A DNA stretch of 64,000 bases from Theobroma cacao (lineage: Eukaryota > Streptophyta > Magnoliopsida > Malvales > Malvaceae), in the NCBI RefSeq assembly GCF_000208745.1, contig NC_030858.1:26489734-26553733 (forward strand), read 5' to 3'. This document shows positions 1 through 13,700 of the stretch, piece by piece. A model generated the notes under the pieces. It had not been told where the DNA came from. It searched no databases and was given only the letters and a program-made list of their open reading frames with translations. How positions within the stretch are numbered: the stretch's first letter is position 1; every line of letters starts with the position of its first letter. The translations under genes and the position numbers were made by a program.

Positions 1-14
1 CATTCAAGGGAGAG

Positions 15-433
15 TGTTATAAATATATATGTGAATGCCCATTATGTCATTGTCCAAGAGTTCAAACCAAGTCAAGCAATCTAGCAAACATTAGCCCAAC
101 TAGGCCATGCAGCCTAGCATTCCAAACGGCCCAACAGGCTAGACACAAGAGTGTAATCTAATTTGAACACTTATATTTGATTATATACAACTAGATTTGG
201 TTGTAGATTATATTAGATTAGATTACGATAGGATTTCATTTGAATATCATCAATTCAAATTAAATATGTTAGCATTATCTTTATCTTATTATTTTATCTA
301 AATAAGGGGTTTTTTGCTTATAAATATCCCTTACTTCATTTGCAAATACATACTCAAACTAGATTTTCGTACTTTCATAGTAATTTCTCTCAGAATTGTT
401 CTTTCAAGTTATATTTCACAACAAGCTAGATAT
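15..433 (+). repeat. Copia-type 3' LTR, first part (split by a nested element)
   Basis: A purine-rich tract (AAGGGAGAG) ends at 14 and is followed at once by TGTTATAAATATATATG, the usual junction of a polypurine tract and a 3' LTR in a plus-strand Copia element. A TATA-like motif (TATAAATA, 319-326) lies about 300 bp in, as expected for a U3 promoter. The element body lies off the left edge. The LTR is cut at 433/434 by the Sirevirus-type element, with GATAT at 429-433 duplicated at 20686-20690, so it is older than everything between 434 and 20685. Lineage is inferred only from the LTR/PPT layout. Confidence 0.6.
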
Positions 434-1590
434 TGTTGGTCCCAATTAAATGTGCTAAAGGAGGGGTGAATAACACTTTTTGGCTCTTGGCAAGATGAGA
501 AACTAATTTGAAAAGTAATGAAAATAAAAACAGAGTAGACAATGCACAGGAATTTAGAGTGGTTCGGTCCAAGACCTACATCCACTACCTTGATTATCTA
601 ACCAAGGAGTTTCCAAACTAATCCACTATAAATAGGTGAAATTCACAAGCTTTCACCAAGCTTTTACAATGGCTTTTACAAGACTCAGCCAAAACCTTTC
701 ACAATAGTTTTTCCTTGGCTCAAATATAACCCAACACCTAACTTTTCAAGGCTAAGTTAGAACCTTTACCTAAACAAGCAATCCTAGCTTGATTGAACCC
801 CTTAAAGTGACCCTTTCACTCTAAAAACATAAAGAGAAATGAATTAGAAGTTTACCTATGATCACAAAGTTGATCTAAGTGGTACAAGTTGAAGTGCAAA
901 ACACAACTACAAAGATGGGCATTGAGTGCAGTAAAGTGCAGAGATATTTTTTCTGGTTTTTGAACTATTTTTGCTTGGAAGCCTTCTAAAACTTCAAAAA
1001 TTTATTTCTAACCATTGGAAGACCCTTTTATACTTGGAGAAACAACTCTAATGGTAGTTTGGCAGTTTATGGCCATTGGAAATAGTTGAGAGTTGGTTCT
1101 AGCTGTTAATCTGTCTTTTAGTGCTCTGGTTCAAATTGCAAACAGAGAGCTCTTAGTCGACTAACTTTCTTCTTGGTCGACTAAGTTGCCTCTGTCTTCT
1201 AGTCGCAGATTTTGGCAGAGAGCATTTAGTCGACTAACTCATTTCTTGGTCGACTAAGTTGGTTCTGTCTTGAAGTCTAGATTTTGGCAGTAACTTCTTA
1301 GTCAACTAACTCACATCTTGGTCGACTAAGTTGGTTCTGTTTCTCAATATTCTTCAGCTCGTCATTTCTTCAATTTAAATTTTAGTCAACCAACATTCTT
1401 CATTATTTAACTAAAGAGCTACCTTCTTGTTGATCAATCATGTCTCCTTATTCTCATGATTTTTGACATACACTTTTGAAGAATAGATTTATTATTTTTA
1501 TACATTATTTGACCTGCACACTTAGATAAAGATGTTAGACACAAAAGAAATGGGAATGTTTTATTATCATCAAAACTAATGGAGCTAACA
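434..1590 (-). repeat. Sirevirus 3' LTR
   Basis: This is the left copy of the 1157-bp LTR and the 3' LTR of the minus-strand element. It starts TGTTGGTCCC and ends GGAGCTAACA. It matches 19529-20685 closely with scattered substitutions, which indicates some age. Positions 1143-1340 hold three units of about 75 bp, each with two GTCGACTAA-type dyads. Confidence 0.9.
1143..1340. repeat. Palindrome-bearing tandem units in the Sirevirus LTR
   Basis: Three diverged units of about 75 bp each contain a left half-site (TTAGTCGACTAACT or the variant TTAGTCAACTAACT) and, about 20 bp later, GGTCGACTAAGTTG. The core TAGTCGACTA is a perfect palindrome. The same array is at about 20245-20440 in the other LTR, and related copies occur at 14600-14640 before the third ORF. 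Sireviruses are known for palindromic repeats in their LTRs. Confidence 0.75.
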
Positions 1591-1605
1591 ATCTCCCCCT
1601 TTTTG
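1591..1605 (-). other. Polypurine tract next to the Sirevirus 3' LTR
   Basis: On the minus strand AAAAAGGGGGAGAT abuts the LTR end. This is where plus-strand DNA synthesis is primed during reverse transcription. Two further copies of the motif lie inside the element at 1681-1690 and 2308-2320, the latter with the same TCATCATC-like flank. Confidence 0.75.
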
Positions 1606-2339
1606 ATGATGACAAAACATTCCTTGATTAATAGCACAGTGTCCTTATATTCTTTTTAGTTTCTGCAGAAAATGAGGATTACTCCCCCTTAATGTGTCTA
1701 TATTTTACTAATTTATTTAAGCAAATTTTATTCATGTCATGCAGTTAGTGACATTACATATTCAGAGTATTTATGTTATCCTGTAGAATGATTAATAGCA
1801 GATAATAAGTTGACAGAATATTATCAGTGTTTTAGTTGGCTGTCTGTCATCAGCATATTATTATCAGATTTTCCTTATACCAATCAATGTTCAACAAATA
1901 TATCATACTTATTATCCATACATATTCACAAACATATTTCATTCTCGATGCTATACTATCAGTCCAAAATCAATATCATTAAGTAAATTGAGATAACAGC
2001 AGAAACTTAAATGACAGAAATTTATTAACAGATTTAAGCATTCAAGCATCAATATGTCAATATCCAGAATATAACCATATCAGCATTCCATTTTCACACA
2101 AAACATAAATATAAGATAAACTAAAGTGTTCAATTGTCAGCAGGGCAAAGACAGCAGGAAAACAAAAAGTAATAGCTGATATTCCTAAATTGCCTGGTTC
2201 ATTTCTACTTCCTTTCTTTCCTACATTCCGGGTACCTTCACCCTAACATTTTTTTAATTAATTTTCTAATTTTTTGGTTCTTTCTCTCCCTAAGGTTCTG
2301 CCATACTTCTCCCCCTTTTTATCATCATCAAGTCATAAG

Positions 2340-3830
2340 CATCTTCTGAGGAGGATGAAGGAGATGACTCATCAGTGCCATATTGGACATCTAAGGGTTG
2401 AGGAAAGGATAGTAGAGGTAATTCTTGGGAAAGGGGATCAGGTAAGGGTGTGTCAGACACTTCAAGTGGTTCTTATGGAGAAGAAACTATGGAGGACTTC
2501 CTCCTTTTGAGGAATATTGTTTTTGTTGCCATTGTTTTTTTCCTTTTGGCAGGTGGTTTTGTCTTTGTCTGTGGTGTTGTAGTGACTTTTTCTTTCCCTT
2601 TTCCAGATTTTGCTTTCATTCTAAGGGCTAGTGCAAATGTATCTTGCTGAGCTTCTACCTTGGCAGCTTCCTTTTCAGCTTGTTCTTCCCTAACCATTTG
2701 GTGGAAGACATCCATAATGGATACCTCTTCTGAATTTGGAGGGGAGCTGTTGTTTCTCAAGTTCTGAAGGAGCATTTTCATCCTGTGAACCAAGCACTTC
2801 TGTTCCTTGTTCTAATTTATCCTTGCTCTAGGGTTCAAGTGAGGTGGCCTTAGTTGGTTGATCAACCCCAGGTTAAGAGTCCTCTATCTGAAGGACAAGG
2901 CTAGCAGTCTTGTAGGTGGAGCCTTCAGCTTGAAGACTAGGGCTTGTAGCATAAAGAGCCAATCCTTCTGCTTGCAAAGCTGAACCTTCAGCATCTTGTT
3001 CTGCTGGTGCAATGCTTGGCGTTGCAGAGGTATCTACAGCAACAGGTTCAGAGTGCATTTTTCCTTTTTCATTCATTTTGTTTTCCATTTCTGTCAGCTT
3101 TTCTTAAATTTTTAGAATCCTTATCCCTTGTTCTATTAGCTTTCCATCAATTCTTATAAGGAGATTGAAGATTACCTCATTCGAGAATTGAGATGGTACT
3201 CCTTCTAGTTGAGTAGGTATAGTGGATTCTTTTCCTAGACCAGCCTTGAGGGTTTTAATGAATCTTACTCTATCAAGTTTGTACCCAATTTTGGACAAAC
3301 TACCAAAGTAAATGGCTTGGTCTTTGGTCTTTACCAAGTCCAATTCATATCTTTTGGCCCAAACTCCCTTTTTCTACACTAAGGATGTGATAACATTTCC
3401 ATAAGGCAGAATAATTTTCTCAAGCTTGCATGCTCCTCTCATCCTTTCAATCGTGAATCTGCCTAGGTTCAGAGCAACCCCATTAAAAGGATGTTCCATC
3501 AGCCAAAGATCCTGAAGGCCGATGTAGCTTAAACTCCCACTTCTGCCATGGATATTTACTGCAACAAAGTAGTGCAGAATTCTTATCTAGGGACTGGTTA
3601 TCAAGCCAGCATTGCTCTTTGATGAGTCCTTCTCTTTTCTCTCAGCAATGATTTCCCACAAAGAGGATGGGTCGTATTTTTTTGGGAATTCGAACTTTCC
3701 CTCCTCATATTCAATTTTCAGCAAATTACCAAGATCATCAGCAGTAACCACAAATTCTTTACCATTAAAAAATACATTTAGTCCATTGTCAATGTAGTCA
3801 TCAGAATCATCTAGTTCTTCCTTTCCTAAT
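2340..3830 (-). pseudogene. Sirevirus third ORF (env-like position), C-terminal part, decayed
   Basis: This is the downstream part of the ORF lying after RNase H, separated from its N-terminal part (13851-14282) by the 10-kb insertion at 3836. Open stretches on the minus strand are about 3587-3830, 3104-3343, 2873-3088 and 2473-2793, with stops or shifts between. The first part has the pattern VFFNGKEFVVTADDLGNLL. In another frame near 3440-3590 there are segments like LHYFVAVNIHGRSG and LPYGNVITSLV. These recall the 'putative plant transposon protein' domain. The C-terminal portion (2473-3088) is low complexity, rich in Ala, Glu and Lys with a basic cluster. The function of such ORFs is not established, and I saw no convincing membrane segment. 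Confidence 0.6.
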
Positions 3831-3835
3831 GCCAT

Positions 3836-6822
3836 TTTCACGACCCAATACTCCCCTCGAGCCCGTGACAACCGTCGCGACGTCTCGATAGACATTCATT
3901 TCCCGGAATGCCAATTGGAACCTCGCAAGGTTTTAATATTAGTTTTCACACCTCCCCTGTGAGCAACAGTTGTTAAGTATCATGTTTTGAGTGACTATAA
4001 ACTATTTCTAAATCAAAACAATAGATAAATAATTTTTTTCTCACAGGGGCATTTTGGTCATTTTTCCTCAAAAATCTCGAAACTAGCTAAAAATGTAGTA
4101 TGCGAGTGGAAAACACATATTTCATAATCAAAAATAAGTTTAGATGTCTAAAACATTCCCTTAAAGCGAAACTATAACTATTTGAATATAATAAAAATAT
4201 TTAATAAAATATTCTATTATCTTATAAAACAATATTTATAGAGTTCCCGATAAATAATTTTTGTAGCGTAAAAGATAAATAAATTCATACATACTGTAAT
4301 ACAGATAACCAAAGCATAAGATTTAATTTACAGTGACAAGTGGGCCCACGAACAACCAAAAGTATCAAAAGCGGTAAACCTACAATTTTTTAGAATGCAA
4401 GTCCAACTGTAGCCCTCAACGAAATGAGTTATTTACCGACTACACTGAGCTTGAAATGGGTGGAAAGAAGGATGATGAGATTATATAATCCCAGTGAGTA
4501 AATAAATACCATCTAAAATATCTAAAGCTGAGTAAATGGAGACAGATAAAATAGTTTAACATAAAAATGATTCACAGCATTTCAAACTCATTTTAATAAG
4601 ATAAAATAGATTCATTTCACCCAAATAAACAATGAGGCTTATGATTTCCTGAAAAGTTCGGCTCGTGCCAAAATCATTCTATTATCAGGGATACCTTGAT
4701 CGAGGGCTATCCCAACCGAGTCCGTCAAGGCTATTAAAAAGTTATGTACATATAAATCATGTTTTTATTTTGAAAACATAGTCATTCCTTGGCGTTGGCT
4801 GAGTTCACCCTCACGTGGTGGTTTGGCGTGAAGTGAACTCTAAAGTTTTAACCTCAGGAATTATCCAGCCGCGCCTCTCATACTGAGGTATGAATATAAT
4901 AGGGTTACCATGCCCTTCTAATAGGCTGGTCCACGGAACCCGTCCACTGCAGTGATTAATTTATAACCCACCAATTCAATAAAATTCAACAGCATGATAT
5001 GGCAATTATTTTAGTTTACAACCTCTCAAGGCAAATCAACAGTTCATACTTTTTCAGCACATTTATCAAATCCAGCCACTCATGCCCACATTATCATAAG
5101 CCATTCAATTCAAACCATAATTTACAACACAACAATTAGTCTCTAATTACTCCATTTTCCAAACCATCATTCAATTTCAAGACAATTTTATAAAATCATT
5201 TCATTTAATCACATTTTGTTTATAAAACATAAAGATTTACCATTTAAACTCATTTTCCATAAAATCACAAAATTGGATAAAAATCACTTTAGATAAATAA
5301 GATGATAGTAAAGTTACTCACTATTTCGGGAGTCGAATTCTGAGTACTCCAATTCTTGATCCTCAGGTACTATCTCTTTACTTTTGCCAAAATGCTCACG
5401 ACCTAGACATAATGCACAATAAGCCATTTACTACATTTGTGTTAAATTGTTATAAAACTAATTCAGGCTTTATACTAATGCATGAAATGGGATGTGAAAT
5501 ACTCGGGTAACTATCTAAATATGGTGTTCTACACAAATTCAATTGTGTACCTAAATAAAACGGTATTGGCCTAATTCGATCTATCACCCGATTAATTGAC
5601 CAATACATCCAATTCAACTCCAAATAATTCCATTTTTCTCCCAATACTCCAAATCATCAAACACAAATTAAATAACTTAAAATATGGCAAAATCATCCTC
5701 ATATTTTCTCTTAGAAAATTCGGCCATGGTGGGTGTATCAACACTATGATTTTTCCTACTTGATTTTCTCACCATAATTCATCATTTCCTAAGCAATTCG
5801 AAATAAAATCAAATCCACTATCAATACTCTACAAGGAAGATTCGGCCAATGATGAACTCATGAGGAATATGTGAATTTCAAGCTTAATTCTTACACTTAA
5901 CACTATAAACAACTAAAAACATCCATATATCTTAAAAATCTATCTAAATCATCATCAAATTCTCTCTCTTAGGGTTTGATCAACAAGAGACCCATCATGA
6001 TTTCATGTGATTCAACCATGGAAAATAAGAAAAAATGCTTAAGAAAGAGAGATCTCAAGCTTAATTGAAAAATCTTACCTTTTTTTTCACTTGTTTCCTT
6101 GAATTTTCACACTTTTCCCTTGAATTTTTCCACCTAGGGTTTTGTTCTTCCTTTTCTTCCTTTGTTCTTGCTTTGGCCAGCCATAATGAAGTGAAATGGG
6201 CAGATTTTGTGCTAATTTTTAAAGAAATAATGAAGAAATAAAAAGCTTGACACTTGTCACCATTCCATTGGTCCATTTTTAAATTCTTAACTATTAAGCT
6301 TTCTTTCTCCACCACATAAAATCCTTCAATTATCCATGATAATAATGGGTAAAATTCATATGTTGGACAAGTATTGGGTGGTGTAAAATTACAATTTTGC
6401 CTCTACGATGATAAAATGACTATTTTGCCTTTATGCTCCAAAAAATGTCAGAATTAAAATTTTTCACTTCTCAAACTCAAATTATATTCTAAATAGTCAA
6501 TCTTGATCAAAAAGTTCTTCCAACATTCCAATTTTAACCTCGGGTGGCAAAATGACCATTTTACCCTTTGGTTAGGAAAATTCCAATTTGACTCCAAATC
6601 GGTCTTCGAACTCCGAATCACCATTTTAAGTCATTTTGGGGTTTTAAAATTATCAATTTCATCTTAAAATCTCTATTTCGACTAGTTCGAGGCTTAATTC
6701 AACTTAATTGTACCATTTGGTACATTGTCGTCTTTTAACGATTTTCGAGGTACCCAAGTAAGCAAACATGTATTCTTATATAAGAATGGCATAATAAACA
6801 TATTGTAGAGTCGGGTTTGAAA
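3836..6822 (-). repeat. LARD 3' LTR (left copy)
   Basis: This 2987-bp LTR is collinear with 10798-13845, beginning at the CGACCC...ACTCCCCTCGAGCCCGTGAC block and ending GAGTCGGGTTTGAAA. It has lost the canonical TG start (TT here) and CA end (AA here) through substitutions. No protein-coding potential was seen; short ORFs such as that near 6061-6315 lie within LTR sequence. Confidence 0.88.
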
Positions 6823-9800
6823 GCTCTACCCCTCTGAAAAAAAAAATTTGACCTCAAAATTTCATTTACTAAACTCAAAGAAAATGTGAAGGTATTATTT
6901 TCTCATCTAATGCTCGACTTCTTATGTCCTCTCCTTTATAGGGAATTTCGATTTGTTCACCTCATTTACCTCCAATTCAACTCGATTACTTCACTTATGT
7001 CTATTATTATCCTTTAAAATCATATCAACAGTAACTTTCATAATTATGATCTCTTATATCGAGACACCAAATATGCTTCTATTACTATCATTAAACTTAA
7101 ACCATAACTCCATCTCAATCATACCAATTTCGATCGCATTTTATACTTATTTATGTATACCAATCTCTATCTTATTACTTCATTCCATATCAAACTTCTC
7201 AACTTTCATTCATTCATTCCATCCTCATACAATATTGTGTAGTTTACAATATCATTAACATGCCATACTCATTCTCATACATATCTTCAACATTAGGGAA
7301 GATTAATGGCTTCAATTATTTCCACATACTTCATGTTTACCTTGCATTTAGGAAATTTCAATCTTCTTAATCCTATTAGTCCATCTCATATGGCTTAATC
7401 GCACTATGGATTACATTCCCTTAACTATTTTCCCAAAATTCCTTAGGTCGTCGTAAATCGACTTCTGATAAGATTCTTGATCGTTACATTATCTATACAA
7501 CTCATCAAATAGATTGAGTTCAAATCTCGAACCACTAAAACCATTCTTCATTTTAGTTGAGTACATCACTAACTCCACACACATGTATACACGCACATTT
7601 AAATGTCCATATTCCTCATTATGTATACGGGTCTCTGTTTTCAAATACCTTCAGACTAATTTCTCTTTGTTCATTCCCATCCATAACCTAGATTCAACAG
7701 AATAATCTTCATAATTCATACAAATTCTCATCATGCCTGTGCATAGTTCCACATCATTTACATACTTATACTCTCTTCTTATCATTTCCAATTATATGCT
7801 TAAGTTTCCTTGTACTATATATCATTGCATCACAATGTCATCTCCATTGAATTATAATCTATTATGCGTGTATGCTTTATAATCCCATTGATACCTCAAA
7901 GATTTATCTTAACTTGATCATTGTATTTTATGCAATACCATAATTCATAAAAGTCATCCTTTTTCCTCGATTATCCTTCATGCCTCTACATTACCTTGTA
8001 TCCTTCTTGCATTCCGATATTGATTTGTCACTTAAAACTCAGACTCATTTGAATCATGTATGCCTCAAGCATTTTTGAATTCCAATTTTCATAATATATT
8101 AGGAAAGTTTCATTATCTAACTTCATTATCAAGGTCAACTTCAATCATCTTTTGTTCCACGCTTTCATACGAATATAACATCATTCTTCCTTAACCAATT
8201 TACAAATTGTACTTGAAATTACAAGACTTGAAACTAGATTCTCCTCAAGTATTTTTCAATATAAATACTAATATCACTCTCTGCTTACAGCTTCCTTTTT
8301 ATAACCACATAACTTAGTGCTTGCTTTCACGAGATCCATGGCAGAACTTCTCTTGAATATTTCCTTGGGGAATCTATCTTAAACTTATGTCTCACAACAT
8401 GTGATCACTTAACCCGTAACTTAGCCATTTATGTGGCATCCCCTTCGGGGTCCACTCCAAGGTATTGTTATGTCTGGATCCCCATCACTTGACTTACTCG
8501 GAACCCCGCGCCTAAAGGCAGCACGACAGGCCTGTAAGACCTTCTCTCCAAGTTTCAAACCCCAGACCTTTTGCTTACCCCTCGCCCCTCGAAGGGAACG
8601 TCTTTAACCATTTCAGCTTTAACTCATTCATATCGATACCTTCCAAAACCTTAAAACTCTAGTTAACAAAACTTAGAATCAAGTTCAATGACTTTAGGTC
8701 AACTCGTAAGTTCAACTTCACATCTGTCTCATTTAATTCATGCATCCTAGACATTAAGTGTTCTTAGCATCGTGGCACGGTGGCTGTTGGAGTTTACTTA
8801 ATCAATGTTATTCATCTATATTTAAGGTTACTACACTAATCATTCTCAACCGTTGGGTTTTCCTCCAAGCTTACGTCACAATTTCCATAACCATTTATAT
8901 CATCTTGTGTTTATCACATATAATAGGTAAAGTCGATATTTTCAAATTCATCTCATCCTATAACACTTGTCAACAATCAATAAATCCCACTTTAGAATAC
9001 TCTTTCCATATTGTATAGTAACTTCACCATATAGTATCACAGCACTATGTTCTTCCATTCTACTATCGTGCATACTCCACAGAAATTAATTAAAAGATTT
9101 AAGTACCTTAACTAATGCTAATTCTATTTAATCATATCTTAAATACTCCAAACTTGTAAATTACAACTCCAAGTGTATGTCCATAGATTGGTAATCTTTA
9201 TATATTTCATGATCATGAAAACTACAACTTACAAACTAGCTTTCGATCATATGCACACTATTAGAACATTAATTTCAACATGTTTAATTCTCCTTTGGTG
9301 GTATGTTAAGATCATTCCCGGATACATTTTCGTATTAACATTGATATGCCTTTACCATAGCATTTAGTGCAAATTTGATGAAGGAATTGTCTTCAAATAA
9401 CTCTTAAATACATAATTATCAAATTGTATACCACTAAATGTTAAGATCTTGACTTTATTTATCAATAACCAATCATATTTATTAAGTGAATAGTTTACTT
9501 AGTTATTACACCTTGCCTTTGCGATCATAAGATCAAAATTGTCCTAAACTTAAGATGCATAAGTTCTCTCTCTTAGAGTATATCCAAACATCAACATTTT
9601 CTAAATTCCTTACTCTAGGGAGTTTTCCTTCAAGACTGATCATACGTATCATAGGCCACACTTTGAACCGAATAAACTTTTAAATTGATCTTTCAAGTAA
9701 TTCGTATATCAGTCTCAATTATAAAACTTCATATGGCACTTATACTAGATTCGACATTTCCAAGTTATTTAACCTCAAGCTGTCAATTTCACATTTAGTC

Positions 9801-10797
9801 CTTTAATCCCTTGGTTCCCCCTACTATGCATAGCAAAGTTCAAGCTCATCCTTAGAGCAGATTTGTTTACTAACTTCTTACTTCATGACCACACATCAAT
9901 TATAGTAATCATTTATACTCACTCTCAAGTTAATTCACGTGCTTATATCCATGAACTATAATAGGTCCAATCAATTCTTGAAATCTCACAATCGCTTAAT
10001 TGAAATCAACACCAGTTCCCTCTAAGCTACTGTACCTATTCAACACATATTCACATATAAAATATTTCAAAATCCCAACACCACTTTTATATGGGCATAA
10101 CAAGCTCAATTAACATAGTGTTCTTATCTTCATGCACATAAGTATGGGTTTACTCTTACCTCAATACTTAATTTATACACTCCAAGTGAATTATAACCAT
10201 CACTATTCATTCTAATCAAAGTGCGCCCCTTATTACCATTATCACACGTGCTTCTTTATATTAACCCTAATACAATCCATAGTCCCCAAATCTTTTTCCA
10301 ATTGATAATCATGAGTTCAATTATAACTCCACCAAATAAATAAATTATCATGACCTATTAATCCAACTCCAAATTTCTCCATCCTTGATCGGAGGGATAT
10401 ATCATTTCATTAATCGTTCATTAGGAGCATTCGTTTTAAGATCTCTTTGACATTGGCTCGTGTCACGGGTGGCATCTTAAACCCGAACAACGGCCCTACT
10501 TATGACCTTTGCATGACATTAACAAGGAAGTGGATTATTGGGAACAGGAGTTCATATAGCTCCCTGTCTATGACTTATGCTCCCATAAGATCTATAAGAA
10601 GAAACAGAACGAGTTTAAACAACTCCAAATTCTATATGCAGATGCACGTATTTTATTCTATCAAACCTAACTTAACTTAACTTTACTTGGGCCACACTGA
10701 CACTTTAGGTTTTAAAACAACTTTAAACCCAAAAGCTCTAATCTTTAAAACTAAAAGCTCTGATCTTTAAAACCAAAAGCTCAGATACCAATATAAT
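6823..10797 (-). other. Non-coding internal region of the LARD
   Basis: A polypurine tract (AGAGGGGTAGAGC on the minus strand) lies next to 6822 and the primer site lies at the other end. Between them I saw no protease, RT, RNase H, integrase or CCHC signature on either strand. A more GC-rich block at about 8430-8610 stands out but gave no recognisable protein. Hydrophobic short plus-strand ORFs (for example 6953-7258) look like chance ORFs in CT/AT-rich DNA. Confidence 0.7.
10779..10790 (-). other. LARD primer-binding site (initiator Met tRNA-like)
   Basis: On the minus strand TGGTATCTGAGC differs at one base from TGGTATCAGAGC, the complement of the plant initiator-Met tRNA 3' end. It lies 7 nt from the LTR end at 10798 and fixes the transcription direction as minus. 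Confidence 0.75.
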
Positions 10798-13700
10798 TGT
10801 CGCGACCCGGTACTCCCCTCGAGCCCGTGACAACAGTCGTGATGTCTCGATAGACATGCATTGCTTGGAATGCCAACCGGAACCTCGTAAGGCTTTAATA
10901 TCAATTTTCACACCTCCCCTGTGAGCAACAGTTGTTAAGTATCATATTTTGAGATACTATAAACTATTTCCAAATTAAAACAATAGATAAATAATTTTTT
11001 CTCACAAGGGCATTTTGGTCATTTTTCCTCAAAAATCTCAAAACCAGCCAAAAATGTAGTATGTGAGTAAAAACATATATTTCATAATCAAAAATAAGTT
11101 TAGATGTCTAAGACATTCCCTTAAAGTGAAACTATAACTATTTGAATATAATAAAAATATTCAATAAAATATTCTATTTTCTTATAAAACAATATTTATA
11201 GAGTTCCCGGTAAATAATTTTTGTAGCGTAAACACTAAATAAATTCATACATACTGTAATATAAAGAACCAAAGCATAAGATTTAATTTACAATGACAAG
11301 TGGGCCCACGAATGACTAAAAGTATCAAAAGCGATAAACCTACAATTTTTGAGAATGCAAATCTAACTGTAGCCCTCAACGAAATGAGCTATTTACCGAC
11401 TATTCTGAGCTTGAAATGGGTGAAAATAAGGGTGATGAGATTATATAATCCCAGTGAGTAAACAAATACCATCTAAAATATCTAAAACTGAGTAAATGGA
11501 GACAGATAAAATAGTTTAACATAAAAATGATTCACAGCATTTCGAATTCATTTTAATAATATAAAATAGATTCATTTCACCCAAATAAACAATAAGGCTT
11601 ATGATTTCTTGAAAAGTTTGGCTCGTGCCAAAATCATTCTCATACTTAGTTATCAGGGATACCTTGATCGAGGGTTATCCCAACCGAGTCCGCGAAGGCT
11701 GTTAAAAAGTTATGTACGCATAAATCATGTTTTTATTTTGAAAACATAGTCGTTCTTTGGTGTTGGCTGAGTTCACCCTCACGTGGTGGTTTGGCGTGAA
11801 GTGAACTCTAAAGTTTTAACCTCAGGAGTTATCCAACCGCACCTCTCATACTGAGGTATGAATATAATAGGGTTAGCGTGCCCCTCTAATAGGCTGGTCC
11901 ATGGAACCCGTCCACTGCAGCGACCAATTTATAACCCACCAATTCAATAAAATTCAACAGCATGACATGGCAATTATTTTATTTTACAGCCTCACAAGGC
12001 AAATCAACAGTTCATACTTTTCCAGCACATTTACCACATTCAGCCACTCAGGCCCACATTATCATAAGCCATTCAATTCAAACCATAATTTACAACACAA
12101 CAATTAGTCTCCAATTACTCCATTTTCAAAACCATCATTCAATTTCAAGACAATTTTATAAAATCATTTCATTTAATCACATTTTGTTTATAAAACATAA
12201 AGATTTACCATTTAAACTCATTTTCCATAAAATCACAAAATCGGATAAAAATCACTTTAGATAATTAAGATGATAGTAAGGTTACTCACTATTTCGGGAG
12301 TCGAATTCCAAGTACTCCGATTCTTGATCCTCGGGTACTATCTCTTTACTTTTGTCAGAATGCTCACCATTTAGACATAATGCACAATAAGCCATTTACT
12401 ACATTTGTGCTAAATTGTTATGAAACTAATTTAGGCTTTATACTAATGCATGAAATGGGATGCGAAATACTCGGGTAACTATCTAAATACGGTGTTCTAC
12501 ACAAATTCAATTGTGTACCTAAATAAAACGGTATTGGCCTAATTCGATCTATCACCCGATTAATTGACTAATACGTCCAATTCAACTCCAAATAATTCCA
12601 TTTCTCTCCAATACTCCAAATCATCAAACACAAATTAAATAACTTGAAATATGGCAAAATCATCCTCACATTGTCTTTTGGAAAATTCAGCCATGGTGGG
12701 TGTATCAACACTATGATTTTTCCTACTTGATTTTCTCACCATAATTCATCATTTCCTAAGCAATTCACTTGAAATAAAATCAAATCCACCATCAATACTC
12801 TACAAGGAAGATTCGGCCAATGATGAACTCATGAGGAATATGTGAATTCAAGCTTAATTCTTNATTCAACCAATGATGAACTCATGAGGAATATGTGAAT
12901 TTCAAGCTTAATTCTTACACTTAACACCATAAACAACTAAAAACATCCATATATCTTAAAAATCTATCTAAATCATCATCAAATTCTCTCTCCTAGGGTT
13001 TGATCAGCAAGAGACCCATCATGATTTCATGTGATTCAACCATGAAAAATAAGAAAAAATGCTTAAAAAAAGAGAGATCTCAAGCTTAATTGAAAAATCT
13101 TACCTTTTTTCACTTGTTTCCTTGAATTTTCACACTTTTCCCTTGAATTTTTCCACCTAGGGTTTTGTTCTTCCTTTTCTTCCTTTGTTCTTGCTTTGGC
13201 CGGCCATAATGAAGAGAAATGGGCAGATTTTGTGCTAATTTATAAAGAAAATAATAAAGTAATAAAAGCTTGACACTTGTCACCATTCCATTGGTCCATT
13301 TTTAAATTCTTAACTATTAAGCCTTCTTTCTCCACCACATAAAATCTTTCAATTATCCATGATAATAATGGGTGAAATTCATGTGCTAGACAAGTGTTGG
13401 GTGGTGTAAAATTACAATTTTGCCCCTAGGGTGGCAAAATGACTATTTTGCCCTTGTGCTCAAAAAAATGTCGAAATTAAAAATTTTCACTTCTCAAAGT
13501 CTAATTATGTTCTAAATAGTCAATCTTGATCAAAAACTTCTTCCAACATTCCAATTTTAACCTCGGGTGGCAAAATGACCATTTTACCCCTAAGTTATGA
13601 AAATTCCAATTTGACTCCAAATCGGTCCTTGAACTCCGAATCACCATTTTAAATCATTATGGGGTTTTAAAATTTTCAATTTCATCTTAAAATCTCTATT

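Noticed and set aside
1434..1637. 67-codon ORF spanning the Sirevirus LTR end
   Set aside because: Crosses the LTR/PPT boundary with no domain; chance ORF.
6953..7258. 101-codon hydrophobic ORF inside the LARD
   Set aside because: Ile/Leu/Ser-rich translation of CT/AT-rich non-coding DNA; no family pattern and no partner ORFs.
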